From contig CAJCHQ010000579.1 of NCBI GenBank assembly GCA_903970295.1, forward strand, positions 1-13,714: 13,714 nucleotides of DNA. The letters run 5' to 3'. Origin of the DNA: Bryobacterales bacterium (GTDB taxonomy: Bacteria > Cyanobacteriota > Vampirovibrionia > Obscuribacterales > Obscuribacteraceae). Positions 6,153 to 13,714 of the stretch are shown here, one piece after another (the stretch's first letter is position 1; every line of letters starts with the position of its first letter). The notes below the pieces were generated by a model. It did no database searches and was not told where the DNA came from. It saw only the letters and a program-made list of their open reading frames with translations. The position numbers were made by a program, and so were the translations under genes.

Positions 6153-6930
6153 ATTTTTTGGTTCCGTCTTTGGGCTTGGTCTTGTCGACGTCGGGGTCGG
6201 CCGGGACGTCGGGCTTCTTCAAATCTTTAGGCACGCCGCCTTTTTCGGTGGTTACGGGGTCACCGTTGGCTTTGTCTTTTTCTTTGACTTCTGCCGCCGT
6301 CGTCTTCTTATCGTCGGCCACTGCGTGCAAGCGCTTCAGTCTCAGTACGTCCACCCACGGTTCATCGAGAGCGGTCGCAAAGACTTTCCCGGTTACTTCC
6401 AACTCATCTCCGTCTTTGAGCGACAACAAAAGTTGATTCTCTGGATCTTTTTCTTTGGGCATGGGCATGGCCAGCTTTATTTCGGAATAAGGAATTTTGC
6501 TGTTCGCGCGATAAACAAGGAAAGAAACATTTGTCTTCGCGCTGCGCATTGCCGGCTTGTAGTCAAGCGCTAAATTGGTGAAAGAAGCAAAATTGGCGGT
6601 GAAGCGAATGTTCTTGTTCAAATATTCATGCGGTTTGTCCACCAACTGATCTGTGGATACGCCTTGCACGTCTGGAATCACTGCTTCGGGTTTAGAGGCC
6701 GCAGTTTTCTCGCTGCTTTTTCCTTTTTCCGTGGCTGACTTGTCTTTGTCGGCGCCTTTGTCTTTATCGGCGGCCTTTTCTTTTTCTTTGTCTTTGTCCG
6801 CCTGCGCCTGCGACTTGCCGTTGTTGGCGGCCTGAGCTCCTGGTGCCTGGCTGAGATTCGCGCCCACAAAAGCGATGCTTACCAGAGCAGAGAGAGCAAT
6901 TGCCACGGCAGCATTCTGATTTTTCACCAT
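6151..6930 (-). CDS. Exported protein with charged linker and possible OB-fold domain
   Basis: This 259-residue protein starts at ATG 6930, chosen because AGAAGG stands six bases upstream. An ATG at 6960 is in frame but has no ribosome site and would bury the signal peptide. Residues 1-34 are a Sec signal peptide with an alanine-rich core and a likely cut after AQA. Residues about 39-80 are a Lys/Asp/Glu-rich low-complexity linker with repeated DKDK. Residues about 88-205 look like one globular domain: STDQLVDKPHEYLNKNIRFTA, then SLKDGDELEVTGKVF and WVDVLRLKRL. This resembles the strand pattern of single OB-fold exported proteins (inference, no catalytic motif seen). The tail to 259 is again charged and Pro/Lys rich. 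The protein is probably periplasmic or surface-exposed. The Roadblock gene follows after 11 bp. The function is not recognised. Confidence 0.8.
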   Translation of the reverse strand: MVKNQNAAVAIALSALVSIAFVGANLSQAPGAQAANNGKSQAQADKDKEKEKAADKDKGADKDKSATEKGKSSEKTAASKPEAVIPDVQGVSTDQLVDKPHEYLNKNIRFTANFASFTNLALDYKPAMRSAKTNVSFLVYRANSKIPYSEIKLAMPMPKEKDPENQLLLSLKDGDELEVTGKVFATALDEPWVDVLRLKRLHAVADDKKTTAAEVKEKDKANGDPVTTEKGGVPKDLKKPDVPADPDVDKTKPKDGTKK

Positions 6931-6936
6931 AATCAA

Positions 6937-6942
6937 CCTTCT
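6937..6942 (-). promoter_or_regulatory. Ribosome binding site deciding the start of the exported protein
   Basis: The minus strand reads AGAAGG six bases before ATG 6930. It selects this start over the in-frame ATG at 6960, which has no such site. Confidence 0.7.
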
Positions 6943-7020
6943 AAAATTTCGCCCAGTCATCGTTCATCACTGAGTTAAATGATTCCCGATAACTTGAATA
7001 GTCCCCGATATATTTCATTC

Positions 7021-7047
7021 TAAGCTTCCCATATTACCAGAAGCTTA
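7021..7047. promoter_or_regulatory. 8+8 inverted repeat in the divergent mutS region; candidate operator
   Basis: TAAGCTTC at 7021-7028 and GAAGCTTA at 7040-7047 are exact reverse complements separated by 11 bases. Each arm contains the palindrome AAGCTT; the two copies are 19 bp apart centre to centre. The site lies between divergent genes and has no T-run after it, so a protein-binding site is more likely than a terminator. Confidence 0.4.
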
Positions 7048-7089
7048 TTATCGAAGTCGCGCCCGAGAAGGTAAGATGAAACAGCGCCG

Positions 7090-7119
7090 TTGAGTATGCT
7101 CGTATGCCAGTTGTATAGC
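7090..7119 (+). promoter_or_regulatory. Weak candidate promoter for mutS
   Basis: TTGAGT (7090-7095) and TATAGC (7114-7119) are 18 bases apart, each matching four of six bases of the sigma-70-type boxes. The -10 box lies 26 bases before the GTG codon at 7146 and 38 before the ATG at 7158. Confidence 0.3.
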
Positions 7120-7157
7120 GGTTTTACCCCATTCACATAACTTCAGTGTCAGCACAC

Positions 7158-9752
7158 ATGACCGAAACAGTGCAAGAACAAGCCGCGCCCACAGCCCAGC
7201 TCTCGCCCATGATGCGCCAGTACTGGGACGTTAAGTCTCAGCATGGCGAGGCGCTTTTATTTTTCCGAGTCGGCGATTTCTACGAATTATTTGATGCCGA
7301 CGCCCACGTCGCCGCCCGAGAACTCGACATCACCCTGACTTCGCGGCCTGATCCTTGCTACCCGAACGGACGCTGCCCGATGGCAGGCGTTCCGGTCAGA
7401 GCCGCCGAAGTCTATCTTGGCAAGCTGGTCGGCAAAGGCTACTCGGTGGCTATCTGCGACCAGGTCGGTGTCGTCGGTGCAGAAAAAGGTCCAGTCGAGC
7501 GGCAAGTGACTCGCATTTTGACACCAGGCACGGTGCTAGAGTCGCATTTGTTGCCGGCCCGTGAAAACAATTATCTAGTCGCTCTGGTCAGGGGGGCGCC
7601 ATTTTGGGGATTGGCTTGTGTAGACGCTTCTTGCGGTGAATTTTTCGTCACGCAATTGAAAGAAGAACAGTTGGCTCTCGAGTTGGGCAGACTTTCACCG
7701 AGTGAAGTTCTTGTCGCTAAGAAAATGGTCAAGCCCGGGGAAAATGAGGTGATGCCGCGAGAAGTCCTGGATTTTCCTGCCAGTCTGGAAGGTTTTTATC
7801 GCTTCACTGGACGCCCGGCCATGTTCTTTCAATTCGAACCGGCGCAAAGACGGATTCAACAATTCTTCGATGTAAAAACGCTCGAAGGTTTCGGTTGTCA
7901 CGCCATGCCTCTGGCTGTCTCGGCAGCTGGAGCAATTCTTGAATATCTCGAGCGCACTCAATCGAGCGAGATGCCTAGATTCAATGGCATTTCGACGTAC
8001 ACCGTCGACGGTCATCTGGTCATTGACGCCAATACTCGGCGCAATTTGGAATTGACGGAAACCTCACGCGATCGTACTTTCAATGGCAGCTTGCTCTGGA
8101 CGTTGGATCGCGCTCGCACCGGTATGGGCAGCCGCATGTTGCGAAAATGGCTGTTGAAGCCACTATATTCGGTGCCCGAGATTCGCCAGCGCCAGGACGC
8201 TCTGCAAGAATTACTCGACAATCGCGGGCAAATGCAGGAGATCGCCGATGCCCTCGGTCGACTCTCTGATTTAGAGCGCCTGTCAGTGCGTATTTCATCG
8301 GCATCGATTTGCCCCAAGGACTTGGTCGCTGTGCTCGCCTCCTTGGAAGAATTGCCTAAAGTGGCTGAGGCCGTGCGCACTGCCAGTAGCGCCTACCTCA
8401 CTCCTCTGGCGAAATTGCCTGATGGCATAGAATTACTGCGCCAGAGAATATCTTCGGCTCTGGCTGCGGAGGCGCCGCGAGAGTTGACCGAGGGAGGCAT
8501 TTTTGCCGCCGGCTTCTGCGATGAATTGGATTCTTATCGCGACCTTTTAGGCGGCGGCAAAGAGTGGCTGGAGAATTTCCAGCGGGCTGAGCAAGAACGC
8601 ACTGGGATTAAGAGTCTTAAAGTCAATTTCAACCGCGCTTTCGGCTATTTCATCGAGATCACGCATGCCAATAAAAATGCTGTACCTGCGGATTATTTAC
8701 GCAAGCAGACGCTGACCAATGCCGAGCGTTACATCACGCCCGAGCTGAAAGAGCACGAAGCAAAAATTCTCAATGCCGAAAAAAACGTCTGCGAACTGGA
8801 GTACAAATTATTTGTCGACTTTCGTCAGCAAGTAGCCGGCGCCGGAGTCGCCCTGGCCAAAGTGGCTCACCATTTGGCTGAGCTGGATGCCTTGATCTCA
8901 CTCGCCGAAGTGGCGCAGGAGCGCAAATATGTGCGCCCTCAAGTCGATGACTCGCTTTTGCTCGACATAAAAAACGGCCGCCACCCCGTGCTCGAGCGCA
9001 TTTTGCCCATGGGTCGCTATGTCGCTAATGATTGCTTTCTGGAAGGTTCTGGTGCCACTCATCAGCTTGTCATTCTGACCGGACCGAATATGTCAGGCAA
9101 GTCGAGTTTGCTCAGACAAGTTGCGCACATCGTCGTGCTCGCCCAAATGGGAGCGTTTGTTCCGGCTGAATCGGCCACGATTGGCATCGTCGATCGCATC
9201 TTCACCCGCATCGGAGCAGTTGATGACTTGACCCAGGGGCAGTCGACTTTTCTTGTTGAGATGTCTGAAACGACTGAATGTTGCCTCTCTGCGACCAAGC
9301 ATTCTTTGGTTCTACTGGATGAAGTCGGGCGCGGCACCAGTACCTACGATGGAGTGGCAATCGCCTGGTCGGTGGCTGAGTATCTGGCTAAAGATGTGCG
9401 GGCGCGCACGATTTTTGCCACTCACTATCACGAACTCAATGGCCTAGCCAGTTTCTTTCCGCAGATTGTCAATTATCAAGTTCTGGTCAAGGAAGTGGAT
9501 GGCCGCGTGGAGTTCATTCGCTCGGTCGTGCCAGGCGGTGCCAGTAAGAGTTTTGGTGTGCAGGTTGCGCGCATGGCCGGTATGCCCGGCAAAATTATCG
9601 ATCGGGCCCAATCCTTGATGCTGCAGATGGAAAAGAAAAGTGCAGCCAGTAAGATTTTGGATGGACCGAAGCTAAGAAATATCGAAATGGACGAAGTCAT
9701 GCAGTTATCGGTGTTCGAAACGGGCAATAGCTTGAGCGGGGTCGAGTCATAA
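7158..9752 (+). CDS. mutS: DNA mismatch repair protein MutS
   Basis: MutS binds mispaired or looped DNA as a dimer and, with ATP, recruits MutL to start strand-directed repair. From the ATG at 7158 it is 864 residues, normal for MutS1. An in-frame GTG at 7146 would add four; neither start has a clear ribosome site. The N-terminal mismatch-recognition domain carries FFRVGDFYELF, with the Phe-Tyr-Glu of the F-x-E motif at 41-43. Connector, lever and clamp domains follow. The ATPase has Walker A GPNMSGKS at 642-649, the DDLTQGQSTF loop, Walker B LVLLDE at 717-722, the signature GRGTSTYDG, and the ATHYHEL switch. All key residues are present, so it should be active. A mutL gene is not in this window. 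The next gene starts 111 bp downstream on the same strand. Confidence 0.97.
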   Translation: MTETVQEQAAPTAQLSPMMRQYWDVKSQHGEALLFFRVGDFYELFDADAHVAARELDITLTSRPDPCYPNGRCPMAGVPVRAAEVYLGKLVGKGYSVAICDQVGVVGAEKGPVERQVTRILTPGTVLESHLLPARENNYLVALVRGAPFWGLACVDASCGEFFVTQLKEEQLALELGRLSPSEVLVAKKMVKPGENEVMPREVLDFPASLEGFYRFTGRPAMFFQFEPAQRRIQQFFDVKTLEGFGCHAMPLAVSAAGAILEYLERTQSSEMPRFNGISTYTVDGHLVIDANTRRNLELTETSRDRTFNGSLLWTLDRARTGMGSRMLRKWLLKPLYSVPEIRQRQDALQELLDNRGQMQEIADALGRLSDLERLSVRISSASICPKDLVAVLASLEELPKVAEAVRTASSAYLTPLAKLPDGIELLRQRISSALAAEAPRELTEGGIFAAGFCDELDSYRDLLGGGKEWLENFQRAEQERTGIKSLKVNFNRAFGYFIEITHANKNAVPADYLRKQTLTNAERYITPELKEHEAKILNAEKNVCELEYKLFVDFRQQVAGAGVALAKVAHHLAELDALISLAEVAQERKYVRPQVDDSLLLDIKNGRHPVLERILPMGRYVANDCFLEGSGATHQLVILTGPNMSGKSSLLRQVAHIVVLAQMGAFVPAESATIGIVDRIFTRIGAVDDLTQGQSTFLVEMSETTECCLSATKHSLVLLDEVGRGTSTYDGVAIAWSVAEYLAKDVRARTIFATHYHELNGLASFFPQIVNYQVLVKEVDGRVEFIRSVVPGGASKSFGVQVARMAGMPGKIIDRAQSLMLQMEKKSAASKILDGPKLRNIEMDEVMQLSVFETGNSLSGVES

Positions 9753-9863
9753 AAATCTCACGGCTTGCAGTAGTTGATTGAGAATGGCAAACTGTTTCGT
9801 GTCAGTAGGGACCGGGGATTGAAAGTTGGGCTTGGCAATTGGTCTAACCAGAAGTAGGTTGAG

Positions 9864-12389
9864 ATGAAAAAGTTTCAGCAGAAGGCTTGCCTGCGCCGAG
9901 CCGTGGCCTGGCAAACAGCGACGTTTCTTGCCGCTGGTAGTGTTTTTCTTCCCGTTTCAAATTTTTCTGCATTAGCCAAAAGTGGCAGTAGAAGTCACTC
10001 TCAAGCTGGTCATGCCGCCGTCCACAAAGGTAAAAGCCCCACCGGGCTGGACGCAACCACTCTGGACTTGATTAACAACGGCAATTGGAAAGAAGCCGAG
10101 GTCAGGCTCGAGCAGCTCAATAGTGCTAACAATGCGGCTGATATTGATAATGGCTGGCTGGCCTTCGGGTATCTGTTCAATAACGATTGCGCCAAACTGG
10201 ACGACTTGTGTAAGCGAGCTGGCGTCGAAACAGTCGCAGTCCCAACTGCATCAGGCACATCAGGTACATCAAGTACATCAAGTACATCAGCTTCGTCACA
10301 GGCGTCGACGTCAGCCGTCACCGACACGTCAAACGCCAGTCCGAACGTCAGTCCGAACGCCAATCCGAACGCCAATCCTTACGCCCTGGTCATGTCCGCT
10401 TTCGCGCAATCTTGCCACGGGCGCGCTGAGGATGCACGCAAGACTCTTACCGGATTGCCAAGAAGCTACAGCGATGATGTGTTGTGCAACTTTGCCCTGG
10501 CAGCCGTGGCTGGAAAACAAGGATTGGCTGGAGAAGCTGCCGCATTTCTCGAGCGGACTGTGGAGTTGGCACCAGATTTCGCCTGGGGCTATCGCACTCT
10601 GGCATTTTTGCAGCAGCGCTGGTTGAAACAACCGGGCAAAGCTGAGGAGAGTTACGTCAAGGCGCTTTCGATTGCCCCGGAATTGCGAGAAGCTCGCGAT
10701 GCTGTGGTTGATCTGCGATTGGCCCGCAACGATTTCGACGGAGCCGAAGATATTTCGAAAAGCGCCATTGCCGAAAATTCTCACGACCCCGGCAATAATT
10801 ATCGGCTGGCTCAGATTTATATTCAGCAATGGAGACTGCGTGAGGCTCAAGAACAGCTCGATCAAGCCATACTGCTGGATGCACGAAATGCCAAATACTA
10901 TCGCGCCAGAGCTTCGGTCAAGCGCTTCCGTAATGACCTCAATGCTGCGATTCTAGACCAGCAGAAAGCTGTAGATCTCAGTCAAGACAAAGCCTTTGAA
11001 CTAATAGAATTGTCGGCAATGAATGTTTTGGCCGGAAATAAAAACAGAGCCGCAGATGATTTGCAGCAAGCCTTGAAGTTAGAGCCCAACAATCAGTCGG
11101 CCCATGACAAATTGGTCACGCTATTGGAAGAAGAGGGACGCAACGAAGATCTGGTAGTCGAGTTTAAGCGGGCTCTTGAGAAAAATCCTAAAGACCAGAA
11201 GTTGCATCTCAGTCTCGGTCGCGCCTACGCGGGCCTGGGCAAATCGAGCGAAGCCAAAACGCAATTCGTGGAAGCACAAAATATCGATCCCAGTGACCCC
11301 GAGCCGCATCGGCAAATGGGAGCTTTATACCTGAAAGAAAAAAACTTTGAAAAAGCGGCTAAAGAATACACTTTTGTTTTGAATATCATTCCGACTTCAG
11401 TACCGGATTTGGTGGCACTCGGATATTGTTATTCGCAAAACAATGATTACATGCAGGCTGAAGCCGCTTATGTCACGGCCTTGGCGTTGCAGCAATTGCT
11501 CGTGCAATCTAGCGGTCCCGATCGTCTTGATGTGATGCGTTCATTGGCCAGTCTTCTTTTCAGTGAAGGTCGGTACAGTGATGCTGCTTCTCAATTCGAA
11601 TCGATTGTCGCGATGGACAAAACTGCGGCAGAACAAAGCTTCGATGGGTTTAGGCTGGCTCAAGCTAAGGCTTTGCGCGATCTGAATTCGGCCTCTGCTA
11701 AGAATTTGGTTGAGTCGCTTGCGAAACTTTCAGACTCGCAAAAAGCCGAGCAAAGAGATCAGGTTGTCGATACGTTGCTCAAGGCTAATCGTCCGGAAAT
11801 GGCCCAAGCACTGCTTGATGCCGGTGAGACTACGCCCGAAGACAAGCTCGATGATCAACACCGAGCCGCTCGCTTGCTTGAACAATCGAATTTTCAGCGC
11901 CTGAAAGGAGATTATGGCAAAGCGATAGAACTGGCGACTCGGGCCGCCGCTATCAAGACTTTGCCGGCCGCTCAAATGTCGGATGTGCTGGTCTGCCTGG
12001 CTCATTCACAGTTAAACAAAGGCGATCTCGATGCTGCCCAGAAATCGGCTGAGAGTGCGCTCGATGCTTATCCGAAAAATTCGGCCGCTCATGTCTTGGC
12101 AGCCAAAGTTTCGCTCAGGAAAAACAACCCCAGCCTGGCGATTGCGCAAGCCAAAAAAGCGCTCGAATTAAACCCATATGACGCCCGGGCCTGCTTAGCC
12201 CTCGGTGAAGCGCAAAGTCAAACCGGCCAGACCAAGGACGCCGCTGGCAACTATCGCAAGGCGGCTGAATTGTACCCGGCACTTCTTGAGGCGCACAAAT
12301 TGTTGTTGGACAGTTTAAAGAAACTTTCGCTTACTGATGAAGCTCAAAAAGAAGCCGAGCAGATTGCCCAAATGGAGAAGCAGCAATAA
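9864..12389 (+). CDS. Large secreted TPR-repeat protein
   Basis: This 841-residue protein has a Sec signal peptide at about residues 1-38 (KK and RR near the start, a hydrophobic stretch, cut after ALA). A short helical segment follows, then a Ser/Thr/Asn-rich low-complexity spacer at about 126-173 encoded by two tandem repeats. From about 173 to the end it is almost all TPR units, with typical spacing of Ala/Gly, Tyr and Pro; examples are AKTQFVEAQNIDPSDPEPHRQ and AIAQAKKALELNPYDARACLA. Irregular sequence near 550-660 splits the array in two. No enzymatic motif is seen. Such arrays usually hold protein partners, here outside the cytoplasm. ATG 9864 has a modest AGG six bases upstream. The stop directly abuts the GTG start of the receiver gene. 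The partner and role are unknown. Confidence 0.88.
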   Translation: MKKFQQKACLRRAVAWQTATFLAAGSVFLPVSNFSALAKSGSRSHSQAGHAAVHKGKSPTGLDATTLDLINNGNWKEAEVRLEQLNSANNAADIDNGWLAFGYLFNNDCAKLDDLCKRAGVETVAVPTASGTSGTSSTSSTSASSQASTSAVTDTSNASPNVSPNANPNANPYALVMSAFAQSCHGRAEDARKTLTGLPRSYSDDVLCNFALAAVAGKQGLAGEAAAFLERTVELAPDFAWGYRTLAFLQQRWLKQPGKAEESYVKALSIAPELREARDAVVDLRLARNDFDGAEDISKSAIAENSHDPGNNYRLAQIYIQQWRLREAQEQLDQAILLDARNAKYYRARASVKRFRNDLNAAILDQQKAVDLSQDKAFELIELSAMNVLAGNKNRAADDLQQALKLEPNNQSAHDKLVTLLEEEGRNEDLVVEFKRALEKNPKDQKLHLSLGRAYAGLGKSSEAKTQFVEAQNIDPSDPEPHRQMGALYLKEKNFEKAAKEYTFVLNIIPTSVPDLVALGYCYSQNNDYMQAEAAYVTALALQQLLVQSSGPDRLDVMRSLASLLFSEGRYSDAASQFESIVAMDKTAAEQSFDGFRLAQAKALRDLNSASAKNLVESLAKLSDSQKAEQRDQVVDTLLKANRPEMAQALLDAGETTPEDKLDDQHRAARLLEQSNFQRLKGDYGKAIELATRAAAIKTLPAAQMSDVLVCLAHSQLNKGDLDAAQKSAESALDAYPKNSAAHVLAAKVSLRKNNPSLAIAQAKKALELNPYDARACLALGEAQSQTGQTKDAAGNYRKAAELYPALLEAHKLLLDSLKKLSLTDEAQKEAEQIAQMEKQQ
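10248..10292 (+). repeat. Nine-base tandem repeat in the TPR gene
   Basis: Five in-frame nine-base units of the type ACA-TCA-RGT run head to tail and encode Thr/Ala-Ser-Gly/Ser/Ala triplets (residues 129-143). They form part of a flexible spacer between the signal peptide region and the main TPR array. Confidence 0.8.
10332..10379 (+). repeat. Twelve-base tandem repeat in the TPR gene
   Basis: Four in-frame twelve-base units of the type AAC-GYC-ARY-CCN encode N-A/V-S/N-P four times (residues 157-172), directly before the first clear TPR helix. Unit changes would keep the reading frame. Confidence 0.8.
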
Positions 12390-12788
12390 GTGACAGCCGG
12401 TAAGAAATCAAATTCGATCAGCAAAATACTTCTCGTCGATGACGACCAGAACATCCGTTTCGTCGCCCAGGTCAGTTTGGAAGGGTTGACCAAATGGCAC
12501 ATTATTCTTGCGGAGTCTGGTGATGAGGCTTTGCGCAAGGCGACCGCGGAGAAGCCCGATGTCATCGTTCTCGATATGATGATGCCAGGAATGGACGGAC
12601 CAACAACCTTTTCGAAGCTCAGAGAGCAACCGGATTTGGCTCTTGTGCCGATTATATTCATGACTGCTAAAGTCCAGACGCACGAAGTTCAGGGGTATCT
12701 CGAGTTAGGAGCGGCAGGCGTAATCACTAAACCTTTCGACCCAATGAAATTGCCGGAAGAAATTTGTCGCATCGTCGACAACGAGTGA
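12390..12788 (+). CDS. Single-domain response regulator (CheY-like receiver)
   Basis: This 132-residue protein is one receiver domain without an output domain. The acid pocket is VDDD (Asp17, Asp18), the phosphate acceptor is Asp62 in VIVLDMMMPGMDG, and the switch residues are Thr92 (FMTAK) and Lys114 (ITKPF). All key residues are present, so phosphorylation is expected. Without an effector domain it probably works through protein contact or as a phosphorelay step. The start is GTG 12390, directly after the TAA of the TPR gene with no spacer. GGAG lies about 12 bases upstream, inside that gene, so translation is likely coupled. The CHASE3-PAS sensor gene starts 44 bp downstream and is the obvious candidate partner. 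Confidence 0.92.
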   Translation: MTAGKKSNSISKILLVDDDQNIRFVAQVSLEGLTKWHIILAESGDEALRKATAEKPDVIVLDMMMPGMDGPTTFSKLREQPDLALVPIIFMTAKVQTHEVQGYLELGAAGVITKPFDPMKLPEEICRIVDNE

Positions 12789-12832
12789 ACGGCGACAAAC
12801 CGATAGCCCAGGGCATATGATCCCGCGAGGAA

Positions 12833-13714
12833 ATGAAGCTATCCATTACTGCCAAAGCTACCACGGCTGGTCTGGTGATTCTGACCATGCTTTTGTTGGT
12901 CAGCGTTTTGTCCTACCAGCAATGGGAAGAGGAGTCGCAGACCGCTCACTGGATCGTTCATACTCACGAAGCCCTCAATGCTCTGGTCAAACTTCATGCT
13001 GCCTTGGCCGAATCTGACGCGGCTGTGCGCGGATATGTGATCGGTCAAAAGGAGCCTTTTCTCGAGTCATATCGGGCCGCTTCCGTCGACGTCAAAGAGC
13101 GCGAGGATGAGCTTATTGCCCTGGTCAAAGATAATGCGGAGCAGACCAGCCGAATGCGGCAGCTACTGACTTTGATTGATGTAAGAACGCACTTGTCCGA
13201 ACGGCTTTGTGATGGCAGTCGCACATCGTTAGCTGACGCTCAGAAGCGGGTTGCATCTGGTGAGGGTGAGCAAATTTCGGTCAAAATCAGAGCCCTGATC
13301 GATTCGATGGAAACAGAAGAGAAGCATCTGCTTGCACTACGAAATGCCAAACTAGTAGCTGCCAATCGCAATACTTTTTACAGTCAGAGTCTTTTGGTTG
13401 GTAGCACGCTTTGTTTACTTGGCGCTGTTTATTTTTTGTTCGTCCGGCACGTCAAAGAAGCCGATCGGTCGGAGATTTCGTTGCGTTCCTCCAAATTGCG
13501 CTTTACCGGTATTTTTCAGCAAGCCTTCCAGTTCATCTGGCTGTTGAGCACCGACGGCACTTTGTTGCAGGCCAATCAAACAGCTCTCGATTTCATCGGT
13601 ATGCACCGCGAGACCGAAGTCGGCAAGCTCTTCTGGGAAAGTGCCTGGTGGGTGCATCAACCTCAAAGTATCGAAGTTCTGAAGTCGGCTTTGAATGATG
13701 CCAGCAAAGGCAGC
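12833..13714 (+). CDS. CHASE3-PAS membrane sensor, 3'-truncated (probable histidine kinase)
   Basis: The frame opens at ATG 12833 (GAGG just two bases upstream, a tight site) and runs 294 codons to the window edge with no stop. Residues about 8-28 are a first membrane helix. Residues about 29-150 match the CHASE3 extracytoplasmic sensor domain: W-x-x-HTHEAL, then AESDAAVRGYVIG with the typical RGY, and a helical segment of repeated Leu. A second membrane helix lies near 183-205 and ends in FFVRH-like sequence (YFLFVRHVK). From about 225 a PAS domain begins (FTGIFQQAFQFIWLLSTDGTLLQANQTAL). Proteins with CHASE3-TM-PAS usually continue into a histidine kinase or a hybrid kinase; a diguanylate cyclase is the main alternative. 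The output domain lies outside the window. The receiver gene just upstream supports the kinase reading. Confidence 0.85.
   Translation, partial: MKLSITAKATTAGLVILTMLLLVSVLSYQQWEEESQTAHWIVHTHEALNALVKLHAALAESDAAVRGYVIGQKEPFLESYRAASVDVKEREDELIALVKDNAEQTSRMRQLLTLIDVRTHLSERLCDGSRTSLADAQKRVASGEGEQISVKIRALIDSMETEEKHLLALRNAKLVAANRNTFYSQSLLVGSTLCLLGAVYFLFVRHVKEADRSEISLRSSKLRFTGIFQQAFQFIWLLSTDGTLLQANQTALDFIGMHRETEVGKLFWESAWWVHQPQSIEVLKSALNDASKGS

Noticed and set aside
6058..6573. Plus-strand ORF of 171 codons opposite the exported-protein operon
   Set aside because: Its Phe/Gly/Val-rich translation is the antisense of the Lys/Asp-rich gene on the minus strand, which has a signal peptide and a good ribosome site.
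10248..10379. CRISPR-like short repeats
   Set aside because: The units are 9 and 12 bases, contiguous, in frame and without spacers; they encode a protein linker.
10329..10865. Minus-strand ORF of 178 codons within the large TPR gene
   Set aside because: It is antisense to clear TPR coding sequence; its start region reflects the twelve-base tandem repeat.
12817..13017. Plus-strand ORF of 66 codons just after the receiver gene
   Set aside because: It lies in a different frame from the CHASE3 sensor that starts at 12833 and shows no domain; the sensor frame explains the region.
1..13714. Cyanobacterial HIP1 palindrome (GCGATCGC) as a lineage marker
   Set aside because: I found near matches such as GCGATCGG and GCGATCGT but no exact copy, so it gives no support for or against the proposed lineage.

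Overview
The window looks like an ordinary chromosomal stretch from a bacterium with a Sec system and several exported proteins. G+C is roughly half by eye. The gene set is a processive-type GT28 lipid glycosyltransferase, a YqeG-type HAD phosphatase, a Roadblock/LC7 protein, large secreted TPR proteins and a CHASE3 sensor. It would fit a non-photosynthetic relative of Cyanobacteria (Vampirovibrionia/'Melainabacteria', for example Obscuribacterales). That placement is an inference from gene style only; no marker gene here settles it. I see no mobile element, CRISPR array, tRNA or rRNA.

Layout. (1) Positions 3-1773, plus strand: the 3' part of a GT28/MGDG-synthase-like glycosyltransferase, then an alpha/beta hydrolase. 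(2) Positions 1770-4318, minus strand: a YqeG-family HAD phosphatase followed by a secreted TPR protein with a long disordered middle. The TPR gene overlaps the hydrolase gene tail to tail by 4 bp. (3) Positions 4319-4872: a 554-bp divergent intergenic region with a consensus -10 box on the minus strand, a 10-bp-arm dyad beside it and further foldable sequence. (4) Positions 4873-5748, plus strand: a cis-prenyltransferase (UppS) with an unusual Gln-rich N-terminal extension. (5) Positions 5774-6930, minus strand: an exported protein with a possible OB-fold, then a Roadblock/LC7 protein with an 11-bp gap and a clear ribosome binding site. (6) Positions 6931-7157: a divergent control region with an 8+8 inverted repeat. 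(7) Positions 7158-9752, plus strand: MutS. (8) Positions 9864 to the window end, plus strand: a large secreted TPR protein, a CheY-like receiver whose start abuts the TPR stop, and a CHASE3-PAS membrane sensor cut by the window edge.

How the genes fit together. Three themes appear. The first is envelope lipid chemistry: the GT28 enzyme for glycolipids and UppS for the polyprenyl carrier. The second is mismatch repair (MutS). The third is extracytoplasmic scaffolding and signalling: two secreted TPR proteins, the exported protein paired with Roadblock, and the receiver/CHASE3 pair. The most interesting unit is the TPR-receiver-CHASE3 cluster at the right end. Its sensor gene has no stop inside the window and is easy to miss. 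The structured 4319-4872 interval is the main non-coding candidate.
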